This document shows positions 23,685 through 33,510 of a DNA stretch of 64,000 bases, piece after piece (the stretch's first letter is position 1; each line of letters begins with the position of its first letter). The translations under genes were made by a program, and so were the position numbers. The notes beneath the pieces were generated by a model. The model did not search any database, was not told the origin of the DNA, and saw nothing but the letters and a program-made list of their open reading frames with translations. Source of the DNA: Bifidobacterium pseudocatenulatum DSM 20438 = JCM 1200 = LMG 10505 (GTDB lineage: Bacteria; Actinomycetota; Actinomycetes; Actinomycetales; Bifidobacteriaceae); the NCBI RefSeq assembly GCF_001025215.1, contig NZ_AP012330.1, positions 124,001 through 188,000 of the forward strand, in the 5' to 3' direction.

Positions 23685-25340
23685 ATGTCATGTACCACGA
23701 TTCTTATAGGAAAGAAAGCCAGCTACGACGGCTCCACTATCATCGCACGCGACGATGATTCCGGTTCCGGCCGTTACGATCCGAAGAAATTCATTGCGGT
23801 CGCGCCGCAAGACCAACCGCGGCATTATCGCAGTGTGCTCAGTCATGTCGAAATCGATCTTCCCGACAATCCATGCCGATACAGCATTGTGCCGAACGTG
23901 CTGCCAAATCGCGGAATTCTCGCGGAAGCGGGCGTCAACGAGCACAATGTGGCGATGAGCGCCACCGAAACCATCGCAGTCAACGAGCGCGTGCTGGCCG
24001 CTGATCCGCTCGTTGAGTTGCAACCGGCGAACAAAGCCGCTAATACCCCTGAAATTCCGGGCGGAATCGGAGAAGAAGACATCATCACCCTTGTGTTGCC
24101 TTACGTAACCACGGCACGCGAAGGCGTCGCACGTCTCGCCGAACTGCTTGAAACATACGGCACCTACGAATCGAATGGCATCATCATTTCCGACGTAAAC
24201 GAAATCTGGTATGTCGAAACGATCGGCGGACATCATTGGATCGCCCGCCGCGTGCCTGACGACTGCTATGCGACCATCCCCAACCAGCTCGGCATCGACG
24301 ATTTCGACTTTGACGACGCCTTCAACACCCAACGTGAATTCATGTGCAGTGCCGATTTGCGTGAATTCATGGATGCGCACCACCTTGACCGCACTATGAG
24401 CGCGGCTGCAAGTAGCGGCTTCGGATTCCAGCCGACGAGCGCTTTCGGAAACGTCAATATGAACGGTGGCAGTAATAGCAGTAGCGGCGCGGCGCTGAGA
24501 CGCAACCATTTCAATCCGCGCACAGCTTTCGGCACCGCCACCACCAAAGACCGCATCTACAACACTCCGCGTGCCTGGTACATGCAGCGCTACCTCAATC
24601 CAAGTGAGGATTGGGATTCGCCGGCCGCCCGATATACGCCCGCGTCCGACGATATTCCGTGGTGTCGCGTGCCTGAGAACGCTGTGACGCTCGAAGACGT
24701 CGATTTCCTGATGAGCGCACACTTCGAGGGAACCCCTTACGACCCGTACGGTACTCTCGGAACGTCGGAAAGCCGCCATCGCTACCGTCCGATCGGCATC
24801 AACCGCACCGGGCATATGGTGGCCATGCAGATCCGCCCGTACGCGCCGGAAACCAGCCGCTCGATCATGTGGATTTCGTACGGTTCCGGCCCCTTCACCG
24901 CGGCCACGCCGTTCTATGCGAACGTCGACGATACGCCCGCCTACCTGCGCGACACCACGCCGGAAGTCTCGACCAACAATCTGTACTGGGCGAACCGTTT
25001 GATCGCCGCGCTCGCCGACGCGCATTTCTACGAAACCAGCAATGCGATCGAAGAATTTGCGGAATCGGCCCGCGCGTATGGTCATCGTCTGGTGGAACGT
25101 ACTGATGCCGAATTGCGTGAGATGACCGCGCAGTCGAGCGCGTCCGAATCACAAAAGAGTACAGAAACCGCGGAGATTACGGAAGACGCAAGTATTGCAA
25201 TCATCGCCAGACTGCAGCAGTCCAACGAAGAAATGGCGGAATACTTGCGCACTCACGTTACGAAACTGCTCAACGACGTGCTCTACACGTCCAGCAATCT
25301 CATGCACAACAGTTTCGCCATGTCCGACCGCTGGAACTGA
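23685..25340 (+). CDS. pepD: C69-family dipeptidase (PepD-type Ntn hydrolase)
   Basis: This 551-residue peptidase opens with MSCTTILIGKKASYDGSTII. The Cys3 becomes the N-terminal nucleophile after processing, as in C69 dipeptidases, and the following GKKASYDGS stretch is diagnostic. Further family blocks are ARDDDSG, GVNEHNVAMSATET, and WYVETIGGHHWIARRVPDD. The first 34 residues of the longer open frame are non-coding. No Shine-Dalgarno is evident, so a leaderless transcript is possible. It hydrolyses dipeptides in the cytoplasm. It carries a poorly conserved Gly/Ser/Asn-rich loop (about residues 250-275). Confidence 0.92.
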   Translation: MSCTTILIGKKASYDGSTIIARDDDSGSGRYDPKKFIAVAPQDQPRHYRSVLSHVEIDLPDNPCRYSIVPNVLPNRGILAEAGVNEHNVAMSATETIAVNERVLAADPLVELQPANKAANTPEIPGGIGEEDIITLVLPYVTTAREGVARLAELLETYGTYESNGIIISDVNEIWYVETIGGHHWIARRVPDDCYATIPNQLGIDDFDFDDAFNTQREFMCSADLREFMDAHHLDRTMSAAASSGFGFQPTSAFGNVNMNGGSNSSSGAALRRNHFNPRTAFGTATTKDRIYNTPRAWYMQRYLNPSEDWDSPAARYTPASDDIPWCRVPENAVTLEDVDFLMSAHFEGTPYDPYGTLGTSESRHRYRPIGINRTGHMVAMQIRPYAPETSRSIMWISYGSGPFTAATPFYANVDDTPAYLRDTTPEVSTNNLYWANRLIAALADAHFYETSNAIEEFAESARAYGHRLVERTDAELREMTAQSSASESQKSTETAEITEDASIAIIARLQQSNEEMAEYLRTHVTKLLNDVLYTSSNLMHNSFAMSDRWN

Positions 25341-25417
25341 GCATAAAGTCTTGAAATCCGGCAAAACCCGTCCCAATGAGCTAGGTTTCCGCGCTCGGGG
25401 CGGTTCCGCATGAACGT

Positions 25418-25454
25418 AGGCTGTTGGAAGCGTCAGTGCTGCTTCCAACAGCCT
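25418..25454. terminator. 14-bp perfect stem between convergent genes
   Basis: AGGCTGTTGGAAGC (25418-25431) pairs perfectly with GCTTCCAACAGCCT (25441-25454) around a 9-nt loop. It lies between the 3' ends of the dipeptidase gene and the glycosyltransferase gene and can act for both. Confidence 0.6.
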
Positions 25455-25483
25455 CACGACTGCATCCTCGCCCCGTCGTCAGT

Positions 25484-25505
25484 TCTGCCATATATAAGGC
25501 AGATA
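25484..25505. repeat. TATATA-centred intergenic repeat, single copy
   Basis: TCTGCC and GGCAGA face each other across ATATATAA. It belongs to the same family as 29189-29212 and the four copies at 56637-56817. It is placed in the same convergent gap as the preceding stem-loop. Confidence 0.7.
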
Positions 25506-25552
25506 GTGCCATCCAGACCGTCGATTGACCATCAAATCGTCGGAAATCGCAA

Positions 25553-26584
25553 TCAGTTGAACCCGACGACGTGTTCCGCCACGAAATATCCCTTGCGAAT
25601 CACGAAACGACCGATTGACCCGCGCAAATTCAACGCACGAGACATGGCTTTCTTGCGCACATCCTTGTAAATAGTGGGGGAGTACGCCTTAATGTCGTCC
25701 CACATATCCTTTTTCTTCTCATAATTTTCCGGATCGCGAGACAAAATCATGAACACACTTGCCACGGAACTTTCAATCGCCAGGAAGTGGATCATATAAC
25801 GGTACAGGCCGTCCGGTACCGTGTCGCGTTCCGGAGTGGCGTGCACCATGCACTGGTTGACGAGGCGCAGCTGGTCGACACGGCGGATCATCACATCGGT
25901 CTGCACGCTTTGCCCGTCGCGCCCGATGAAATAGTGGTAGAACGGCGTATCCAAATACTTCATGGTCTTCACCCACGGGAATGGTTGGTACGCGTAAATG
26001 AAATCCACGTAGAACGTGTGCTCCGGCAGTTGCATGCCGGACTCTCGCACCACGGAAGTACGGTACGTCAGCGCGTGCATGAGAATGTATTCAGCCAAGC
26101 CGAAATGCCCAAGATCGTTCCAAGTCAGGCGCTCGCCGGCCTTCATGGCATGGCGGAAGTTCACTACATGCTTGTTGCGTTTGCCAACCTTGTCATACAC
26201 ATAATTGGTGACGAGCATGTCGATCGGCTCGGTGGAATCGGCCTCTTCGCGCAGCACGGCCATGACTTGTTCGAGTGCTTCGGGACCGACCCAATCGTCG
26301 GCGTCCACGACCTTCACATACATGCCGTTTGCTGCCGCGATGCCGGTGTTGACGGCCCCTCCGTGCCCCCTGTTCTCCTGGTGGATGGCGCGCACGATGC
26401 CTGGATAGCGGGCCTCGAATTTCTGTGCCATTTCCAGCGTGCCGTCGGATGATCCGTCATCCACGATCAGCACTTCGATATCGTCGTTGCGCTTCGCTGC
26501 GATTAACGACATGACGCATCGTTCCAAATATTCGGTCATATTGTACGCGGGCACCACGAAGGTGAGCGTCTTCTTCTCCTGCAT
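25553..26584 (-). CDS. Family 2 glycosyltransferase
   Basis: This 343-residue GT-A fold enzyme begins VVPAYNMTEYLERCV, followed by VLIVDDGSSDGT and KVVDADDW (the DxD-like metal/nucleotide motif). It resembles glycosyltransferases that build wall polysaccharide or teichoic-type polymers; donor and acceptor are unknown. No membrane segments are visible, so it acts at the inner face of the membrane. The ATG has AAGGAAG at good spacing. It is monocistronic; the 300-bp gap upstream (26585-26885) shows only promoter-like AT-rich DNA and a short CCCTTAAGGG palindrome. Confidence 0.9.
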   Translation of the reverse strand: MQEKKTLTFVVPAYNMTEYLERCVMSLIAAKRNDDIEVLIVDDGSSDGTLEMAQKFEARYPGIVRAIHQENRGHGGAVNTGIAAANGMYVKVVDADDWVGPEALEQVMAVLREEADSTEPIDMLVTNYVYDKVGKRNKHVVNFRHAMKAGERLTWNDLGHFGLAEYILMHALTYRTSVVRESGMQLPEHTFYVDFIYAYQPFPWVKTMKYLDTPFYHYFIGRDGQSVQTDVMIRRVDQLRLVNQCMVHATPERDTVPDGLYRYMIHFLAIESSVASVFMILSRDPENYEKKKDMWDDIKAYSPTIYKDVRKKAMSRALNLRGSIGRFVIRKGYFVAEHVVGFN

Positions 26585-26885
26585 AGTCTTCCTTGGTCGG
26601 CCGAGGTGACCTTCCGCGTGCGCGTGGTCACTGCGTAACGAAACTAACGTAGCACCTTGTTCGCTTCAGGGGAACGGTTTGTGCGCAATAGGCACCCTGA
26701 ATAGTTCAATCTGCACCTGAAATTTCCCTTAAGGGTATCGTTGTTGACGATTCGTCGGTTTTCGTCGATGTTTATTGGCTGTTGTGCTGCTTACGATTCC
26801 TCTGTTGCGGGCACTGTTTAATTCCTGCGCTTGGCATCTGTTGGAGTGGGCTGCGATGCTTGCGGTGACAGGGTGCGGCTGGGTC

Positions 26886-27695
26886 TTACGACTGCTGTTC
26901 GGCTTGTGTGTCTTGGCTTCCGGCTGCGCCTTGTTCGGTGTTCTGTTCAGCGTTCTGCCCGGCTGGGCTTTCCGTATTGTTTTGTGATTGTGCCTCTTTT
27001 GCGGCCTTGCGCTCACGTTTCGCGATTTCCTTGATTTCGCGCCTTTCCTGCTTCTCCGCCTCTTTTGCGGCTTTGTCGCTTTCGAAACGCAGTTCCGGCT
27101 TGGCTTCCATGCGGCTCAAGCCATGCCAGGCCAGATTCACGATGTGCGCGGCGAGCTGCTCCTTGCTGAGCTTGCGCTGGTCGGCCCAATATTGGCAGGT
27201 GTAGACGGTCATGCCGATGAGCATCTGCGCGTAGTACGGCACGCCCTTGGCGGGCAGATGCTGCCGCTTGAACGCCTCGGTGAGTATGTCTTCGACGCGG
27301 ATGGAGATGTCGCCGAGCAGCGAGTTGAATGATCCCGCGGGATCGGTTTTCGGCGAATCGCGGGTGAGCACGCGGAATCCCTCGGCGTTCTCCTCGACAT
27401 AGGTGAGCAGTGCGAGGGCGGTGCGTTCGACGATCTGCCGCGGATGCGCCTGCGGATCGGATAGCGCGTTGATGAGGGTGTCGGTGAGCGCGCGCATTTC
27501 GCGGTCCACCACCACGGCGTACAGGCCCTCTTTACCTCCGAAATGCTCGTACACAATGGGTTTTGACACTTTTGCGGTGGCGGCGATCTCCTCCACGCTC
27601 ACTGCTTCGAAACCCTTCGACGCGAACAGCGAACGACCGATTTCGATGAGCTGCTCGCGCCGCTGATACGACGTCATTCTGGATGTGTTAGCCAT
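26886..27695 (-). CDS. TetR-family regulator with acidic tail
   Basis: This 269-residue regulator has an HTH at about residues 30-52 (SVEEIAATAKVSKPIVYEHFGGKEGL) and a TetR C-terminal domain. Beyond residue 200 it carries an extra Lys/Glu-rich helix and a low-complexity Gln/Asn/Ala/Glu tail. The ATG at 27695 is chosen; an in-frame upstream start would place coding sequence over the operator-like palindromes. It is divergent from ftsY. Two palindromes between the genes are its likely binding sites. Confidence 0.88.
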   Translation of the reverse strand: MANTSRMTSYQRREQLIEIGRSLFASKGFEAVSVEEIAATAKVSKPIVYEHFGGKEGLYAVVVDREMRALTDTLINALSDPQAHPRQIVERTALALLTYVEENAEGFRVLTRDSPKTDPAGSFNSLLGDISIRVEDILTEAFKRQHLPAKGVPYYAQMLIGMTVYTCQYWADQRKLSKEQLAAHIVNLAWHGLSRMEAKPELRFESDKAAKEAEKQERREIKEIAKRERKAAKEAQSQNNTESPAGQNAEQNTEQGAAGSQDTQAEQQS

Positions 27696-27728
27696 GCTGT
27701 CCAGTTTTTCACGTCCCGTGGATAGTCT

Positions 27729-27801
27729 GTCCGATTCTGCAGAATCGGACAATTGTGGTGCGTTTGACGGTGCTTACTTGTCCGTTTCTCCCGAATCGGA
27801 C
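27729..27801. promoter_or_regulatory. Duplicated palindromic operator between tetR and ftsY
   Basis: TCCGATTCTGCAGAATCGGA (core of a 22-bp perfect palindrome at 27729-27750) is followed 51 bp later by an imperfect copy at 27780-27801 with GAATCGGAC conserved. Both copies are followed by nearly the same 10 bp (TTGTGGTGCG and TCGTGGTGCG), so the whole unit is a tandem duplication. It is probably the TetR autoregulatory site. Confidence 0.7.
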
Positions 27802-27861
27802 ATTCGTGGTGCGTCCGCGGGGCGGGGCCGGAGTGTCCGTTGCGCTTTTTAGGCTGGAGCC

Positions 27862-29124
27862 ATGGATACGAATGTGATTATTGCGATTGTCGCTGTTGTC
27901 GTTATTGCGGCAATTCTAGTGATTGGTGGTTGGTGGCTCGGTAAGACCCGCAAGAACGCCGTCAACAAGTCCACTGAGGATGCGAAAGCGGCTGCTGATG
28001 CCCGTCTTGCTGCGGAAGCAAAGTCGGCTGCGGCTGATTCTTCCACGGTGAAGCCGTCCGTTGATTCCAATGTTGATGCAGCTGAAAAAGCTCCGGCTGA
28101 AAGCCAGCAGAAGTCCTCAGCTCAAGCTTCCTCTTCCGAAACGGCGGCTCCTGCACCAGCCACCGAAGCCAAGCCCGAACCGGTTCATGAAACCCCCGAA
28201 GCCGCCGGCACACGCATGCAGCGTCTTAAGGCGCGCCTGTCGAAATCCGGCAATCCGTTCGGCAAGGCCCTGTTCAACATCCTCGCCAAGGATCAGCTCT
28301 CCGAAGCTGACTGGGAGGACGTCGAAGACACCCTTCTGCTTGCCGATGTTGGCGCGGAAGCCAGCGAACAGCTTGTCGAGGAACTACGCAACGACGCCCG
28401 AATCTCAGGCCAGTCCGATCCGGCCGAAGTGCGTGCCGCGCTGAAAGACAAGCTGCTGAAGCTCGTAGGCACTGACACGGATCGCCGCCTCAATGCCGAT
28501 AAGGAAGGCGCGAACAAACCGAACGTCATCATCATGGTCGGCGTGAACGGCACGGGCAAAACCACCACTGCGGGCAAGCTTTCCCGCCTGCTCGTTTCCG
28601 AAGGCAAGCAGGTCATGCTGGGCGCTGCCGATACCTTCCGCGCGGCGGCCGCCGACCAGTTGGAAACTTGGGGTGCGAAGGTGGGCGTTCCGGTCGTGCG
28701 TTCCGACAAGGACGGCGCCGATCCGGCGTCCGTCGCATTCGAGGCCAGCGCCAAGGCCAAGGAAGAGAACGTCGACGTGCTCATCATCGACACCGCCGGC
28801 CGCTTGCAGAACAAGGCGAACCTCATGGACGAGCTCGGCAAGATCCGCCGCGTTACCGAAAAGAATCTTCCGGTCGACGAGGTGCTGCTCGTGCTCGACG
28901 CCACCACCGGCCAGAATGGCATGACGCAGGCCAAGGTGTTCGCCGAAGCCATCGGCATTACCGGTGTGGTGCTCTCCAAGCTTGACGGTTCCGCAAAGGG
29001 CGGCATCGTGATTTCCGTGCAGAAGGAGCTTGGCGTGCCCGTCAAGCTCGTCGGCCTCGGCGAAGGCCCGGACGATCTCGCCCCGTTCGATCCGGAAGGC
29101 TTCGTCGACGGCATCCTCGCCTGA
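27862..29124 (+). CDS. ftsY: Signal recognition particle receptor FtsY
   Basis: This 420-residue SRP receptor has an N-terminal membrane helix (residues 5-26), an Ala/Lys/Glu/Ser-rich A domain (about 27-115), then the N and G domains. GTPase motifs are GVNGTGKTTTAGKL (G1), DTFRAAAADQLETW, DTAGRLQNKANLMDEL (G3), LSKLDGSAKGG (G4) and GLGEGPDDLAPF (closing loop). It docks the SRP-ribosome complex at the membrane. The C-terminus ends right after the GEGPDDL element, as is normal. It is followed by a strong terminator. Confidence 0.97.
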   Translation: MDTNVIIAIVAVVVIAAILVIGGWWLGKTRKNAVNKSTEDAKAAADARLAAEAKSAAADSSTVKPSVDSNVDAAEKAPAESQQKSSAQASSSETAAPAPATEAKPEPVHETPEAAGTRMQRLKARLSKSGNPFGKALFNILAKDQLSEADWEDVEDTLLLADVGAEASEQLVEELRNDARISGQSDPAEVRAALKDKLLKLVGTDTDRRLNADKEGANKPNVIIMVGVNGTGKTTTAGKLSRLLVSEGKQVMLGAADTFRAAAADQLETWGAKVGVPVVRSDKDGADPASVAFEASAKAKEENVDVLIIDTAGRLQNKANLMDELGKIRRVTEKNLPVDEVLLVLDATTGQNGMTQAKVFAEAIGITGVVLSKLDGSAKGGIVISVQKELGVPVKLVGLGEGPDDLAPFDPEGFVDGILA

Positions 29125-29140
29125 GATGATTACGCTCTCG

Positions 29141-29175
29141 AGAAAGCCTCCCCGCGTGGGAGGCTTTCTTTTTAC
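29141..29175 (+). terminator. Rho-independent terminator of ftsY
   Basis: AAAGCCTCCC pairs with GGGAGGCTTT around a short GCG-containing loop, and the stem runs into CTTTTT. Confidence 0.9.
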
Positions 29176-29188
29176 CCCCGACCAGTCC

Positions 29189-29212
29189 TATCTCGCCTAT
29201 ATAAGGCAGATA
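29189..29212. repeat. TATATA-centred intergenic repeat, single copy
   Basis: TATCTCGCC and GGCAGATA flank a TATATAA core. It is the second isolated member of the family seen at 25484 and 56637-56817, placed just beyond the ftsY terminator. Confidence 0.7.
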
Positions 29213-29324
29213 CGCTGAAAAATGGGCTGATATTGGTTTTGTCCTGGGAGTGGTGCGCAATCTGAAACAAAACATGCCAGCCGCTTTATTCCGCCATTTT
29301 CGGTTGGCGTAATGGCGAGATGGC

Positions 29325-29361
29325 GTTACCTTGCTGTAACACGTCGTAACGTTTTCAAAAC
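29325..29361 (+). promoter_or_regulatory. GlnR-box-like array upstream of amtB
   Basis: GTTAC, GTAAC, GTAAC and AAAAC occur at 29325, 29336, 29346 and 29357, spaced 11, 10 and 11 bp. This is close to the actinobacterial GlnR pattern of GTnAC and GaAAC half-sites one turn apart. It sits about 90 bp before the amtB start, as expected for nitrogen control. The regulator itself is not in the window. Confidence 0.45.
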
Positions 29362-29446
29362 GCGGGCGGCGTTCCATACCGTTTTGTCAGCCCCATACGA
29401 TGGGGCCGGAAATGTGAACTCAAAAAGAAAGAAAGAGGAGGGTGAC

Positions 29447-31082
<1,636 letters not shown>

Positions 31083-31141
31083 TAATTCATTCGGATAGAT
31101 ATTAAGGACTCCGGGCTTAGGTTCGGGTTATCAATAGACAG

Positions 31142-31177
31142 ATCCCCGTACGTGCTTCGCGCCGTGCGGGGATTTTC
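31142..31177 (+). terminator. Rho-independent terminator of amtB-glnK
   Basis: ATCCCCG pairs with CGGGGAT, with further pairing inside the loop, followed by TTT. Confidence 0.75.
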
Positions 31178-31265
31178 ATACGATTTTCGCGTCAGATTGT
31201 CTGCTTCGGATTTCCCTTATCTGCTCAGATTTGCTTGTTTTTGCGAAGATTCATAAGGATTTGCT

Positions 31266-33092
31266 ATGACTTCAGCGGTTGATGGTCTTAAACAACGTTT
31301 CATGAATATAAGTCAGCCGGATGCCGACGGCGTGTACCGCAATGGTGCGGCGAAGCGCAAGGCTCGTACGGATCTGGCCATGGATTGCCTGACGAAGTTG
31401 TGGCAGGAGGCCTGCCAGACGGTTTCTTTTGACGTTCCGCAAGTTGGTATTGGTCTTGGTGCGGTCGGTTCGTTGGCTCGCGGCCAAGTTGGACCGAGTT
31501 CCGATCTTGACTTGGTGGTCATTTATGAGCTTCACGCGCTTACTGACCAGCAGCTCAATGAGCTTGCCAACAAATTGTGGTATCCGATTTGGGATTCTGG
31601 CCTTGATCTTGACCAGTCGGTGCGCACCCGCGCGCAGTGCGAGGCGGTCACAGACCATGATCTGCCCGCCGCGATGGGTTGGCTGGATGTGGTGCCGATA
31701 GCGGGCGACACGCAGCTGATCGAATCCACGGCCGTCTCCATTTTAGAGCGTTGGCGTAGGGCCGCCCGTAAGCGCTTGCCTGAATTGTTGGGTTCCGCCA
31801 AGTCTCGTTTGGACGAGTTCGGCCGTATGGCGTACGGCAATCAGCCTGATATTAAGGAGTCTCGCGGCGGTTTGCGCGATTCCGTGCTGGTATCCGCGCT
31901 TGCCGCTTCTTGGCTTGCCGACCGCCCGCACGGCCAGTATGACGATGCTGTCGAACGGTTGTTGGATGTGCGTGACTGCATTCATTTGGTTGCCGCCAAA
32001 GACACGAATATGCTGCTTGCTCCCTATCAGGCGAGGGTTTCGGCGATGTTGGGTTTGGCTGATCCGACGTTGCCGAGCGGCGAGCGTGAGGCGAAGTCGA
32101 TTGATGATTTGCAGACGTTGCTCGCTCGTGTTGGCCGTCAAATCGCGTTTTCGCTTGATTCTACGGCTTCCCGCGCCGAGCATTCGTTGACTCATGAGAA
32201 GCCTCGTTTTGCGTTTTTTCAGGTGTTCCAGCCTCGTGGCGGTGGCAAGCGTCAGGCGCCTACGTTTGATGTGGTCGCGCCCGGTATTGCCAAGCATGAG
32301 GAGGAGATTGTGCTTGCGCCGGGTGCCGATCCGAAGTCTGACCCGTGCCTTGCATTGCGTGCGGCTGTTGCTGCGGCTGAGTTTGGTCTGCCGATTGCGC
32401 CCGGCACGTTGCAGAATCTGAAGTCATGTCCGATTGATGATCGCACTTGGAATGATGAGTCGCGCAGTCTGTTCTTGCGTTTGCTTGCGAGCGGTCCCGC
32501 GTTGTTGCAGGTATGGGAGGAGATTGATTTTGTTGATATTCCGGGTCGTTTGATTCCGGAATGGTTGGCGATTCGTAATCGTCCGAGCGCTTCGGCTGCT
32601 CATCGTTACACGATTGACCGTCATTCGGTTGAGGTGGTCACACGGCTTGGTCGTGAAACACCTCGTGGAAACCGTTATGATGATCGGCATTATCAGGCGT
32701 TGCTGTTGGCTGGTATTTTGCATGATATCGGCAAGCGTCCGTGGGTTGCCGATCATGCTGCGGAGGGTGCCCGTCATGCGTCCACGGTTTTGAAACGTAT
32801 GGGTTTTGACCGTGACATTATTTGGTGGGTCACGTTGCTGGTGCGCGAGCATCTTACGTTGTCGGAATTTGCGACTGGCCAGAATCCTAATGATCCGAAT
32901 GTTGGTGACGAATTGGCCTCCCGTCTTGATCATGATCCGCTGCTGCTTGACATGCTCTTTGACCTGACTCGCGCTGACGGTTCGTCATTGGGTGCCACGT
33001 CCGGCGAGACCATTTCCAAACAGTACGGCTGGAGCAAATGGCGCGAAACCCTCGTCCGAACCATGTACAACGCCACCCGCTATCACATGTGA
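31266..33092 (+). CDS. glnD: PII nucleotidyltransferase GlnD, lacking C-terminal ACT domains
   Basis: This 608-residue protein has the nucleotidyltransferase motif GAVGSLARGQVGPSSDLDLV near residues 60-80, the linker helix region, and an HD phosphohydrolase domain with LLAGILHDIGKRPWVADHA near 480. It would modify and demodify Tyr51 of the PII protein encoded upstream. Typical GlnD proteins continue for about 200 residues with two ACT glutamine-sensing domains. This one stops shortly after the HD domain at NATRYHM, with no sign of a frameshift downstream (the next 400 bp are the DnaA-box region). Glutamine sensing must therefore differ. Confidence 0.9.
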   Translation: MTSAVDGLKQRFMNISQPDADGVYRNGAAKRKARTDLAMDCLTKLWQEACQTVSFDVPQVGIGLGAVGSLARGQVGPSSDLDLVVIYELHALTDQQLNELANKLWYPIWDSGLDLDQSVRTRAQCEAVTDHDLPAAMGWLDVVPIAGDTQLIESTAVSILERWRRAARKRLPELLGSAKSRLDEFGRMAYGNQPDIKESRGGLRDSVLVSALAASWLADRPHGQYDDAVERLLDVRDCIHLVAAKDTNMLLAPYQARVSAMLGLADPTLPSGEREAKSIDDLQTLLARVGRQIAFSLDSTASRAEHSLTHEKPRFAFFQVFQPRGGGKRQAPTFDVVAPGIAKHEEEIVLAPGADPKSDPCLALRAAVAAAEFGLPIAPGTLQNLKSCPIDDRTWNDESRSLFLRLLASGPALLQVWEEIDFVDIPGRLIPEWLAIRNRPSASAAHRYTIDRHSVEVVTRLGRETPRGNRYDDRHYQALLLAGILHDIGKRPWVADHAAEGARHASTVLKRMGFDRDIIWWVTLLVREHLTLSEFATGQNPNDPNVGDELASRLDHDPLLLDMLFDLTRADGSSLGATSGETISKQYGWSKWRETLVRTMYNATRYHM

Positions 33093-33264
33093 GTCCGTGT
33101 AGGCCGTGGGCGAGTGTCCGGCAAAGCGACTGGTTACCAATATGGCGCCCGCCGCGCTGTCGTATATGCGCTATTTAAGAAAAAGTGGGGAACATATCAC
33201 CTTCAGTTCACTTAAGCAAGTCAAAACCAGGGGAATAGACGCCTGTACGAAAGATGTCCCCAAG

Positions 33265-33368
33265 TTGTCCACTTGGTTATCCCCATTTGGTGGATAACTC
33301 GATATGTTTTCCACATAGTTATCCCCAATATGTGGATAACTTGGCTTTTTTCGACTTTCTTATCCACA
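33265..33368. promoter_or_regulatory. Array of seven DnaA boxes upstream of dnaB, two tandem triplets
   Basis: Nine-mers close to TTATCCACA lie at 33265 (TTGTCCACT), 33277 (TTATCCCCA), 33289 (reverse GGTGGATAA), 33307 (TTTTCCACA), 33319 (TTATCCCCA), 33331 (reverse TGTGGATAA) and 33360 (TTATCCACA). The first six form two forward-forward-reverse triplets with 12-bp steps, offset by exactly 42 bp. The gap from 33093 to 33510 contains no gene. Possible roles are dnaB promoter control, DnaA titration or a secondary unwinding site. Confidence 0.85.
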
Positions 33369-33510
33369 GCGAACCGATTCGCGCGTGTCGTGTATCATCA
33401 ACTCCAGCAATGCGGAGAATCCTCGATAATCTCAGCACAATACTGTTCGTGAAGTGGCACAGGTATTATGGTTTTTCCCGGTACACCACACATCGAAGAG
33501 CTGGAGAAGC

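Noticed and set aside
33160..33182. TATATGCGCTATTTAAG as a member of the TATATA repeat family
   Set aside because: It lacks the GGCAGA or CTCGCC half-sites.
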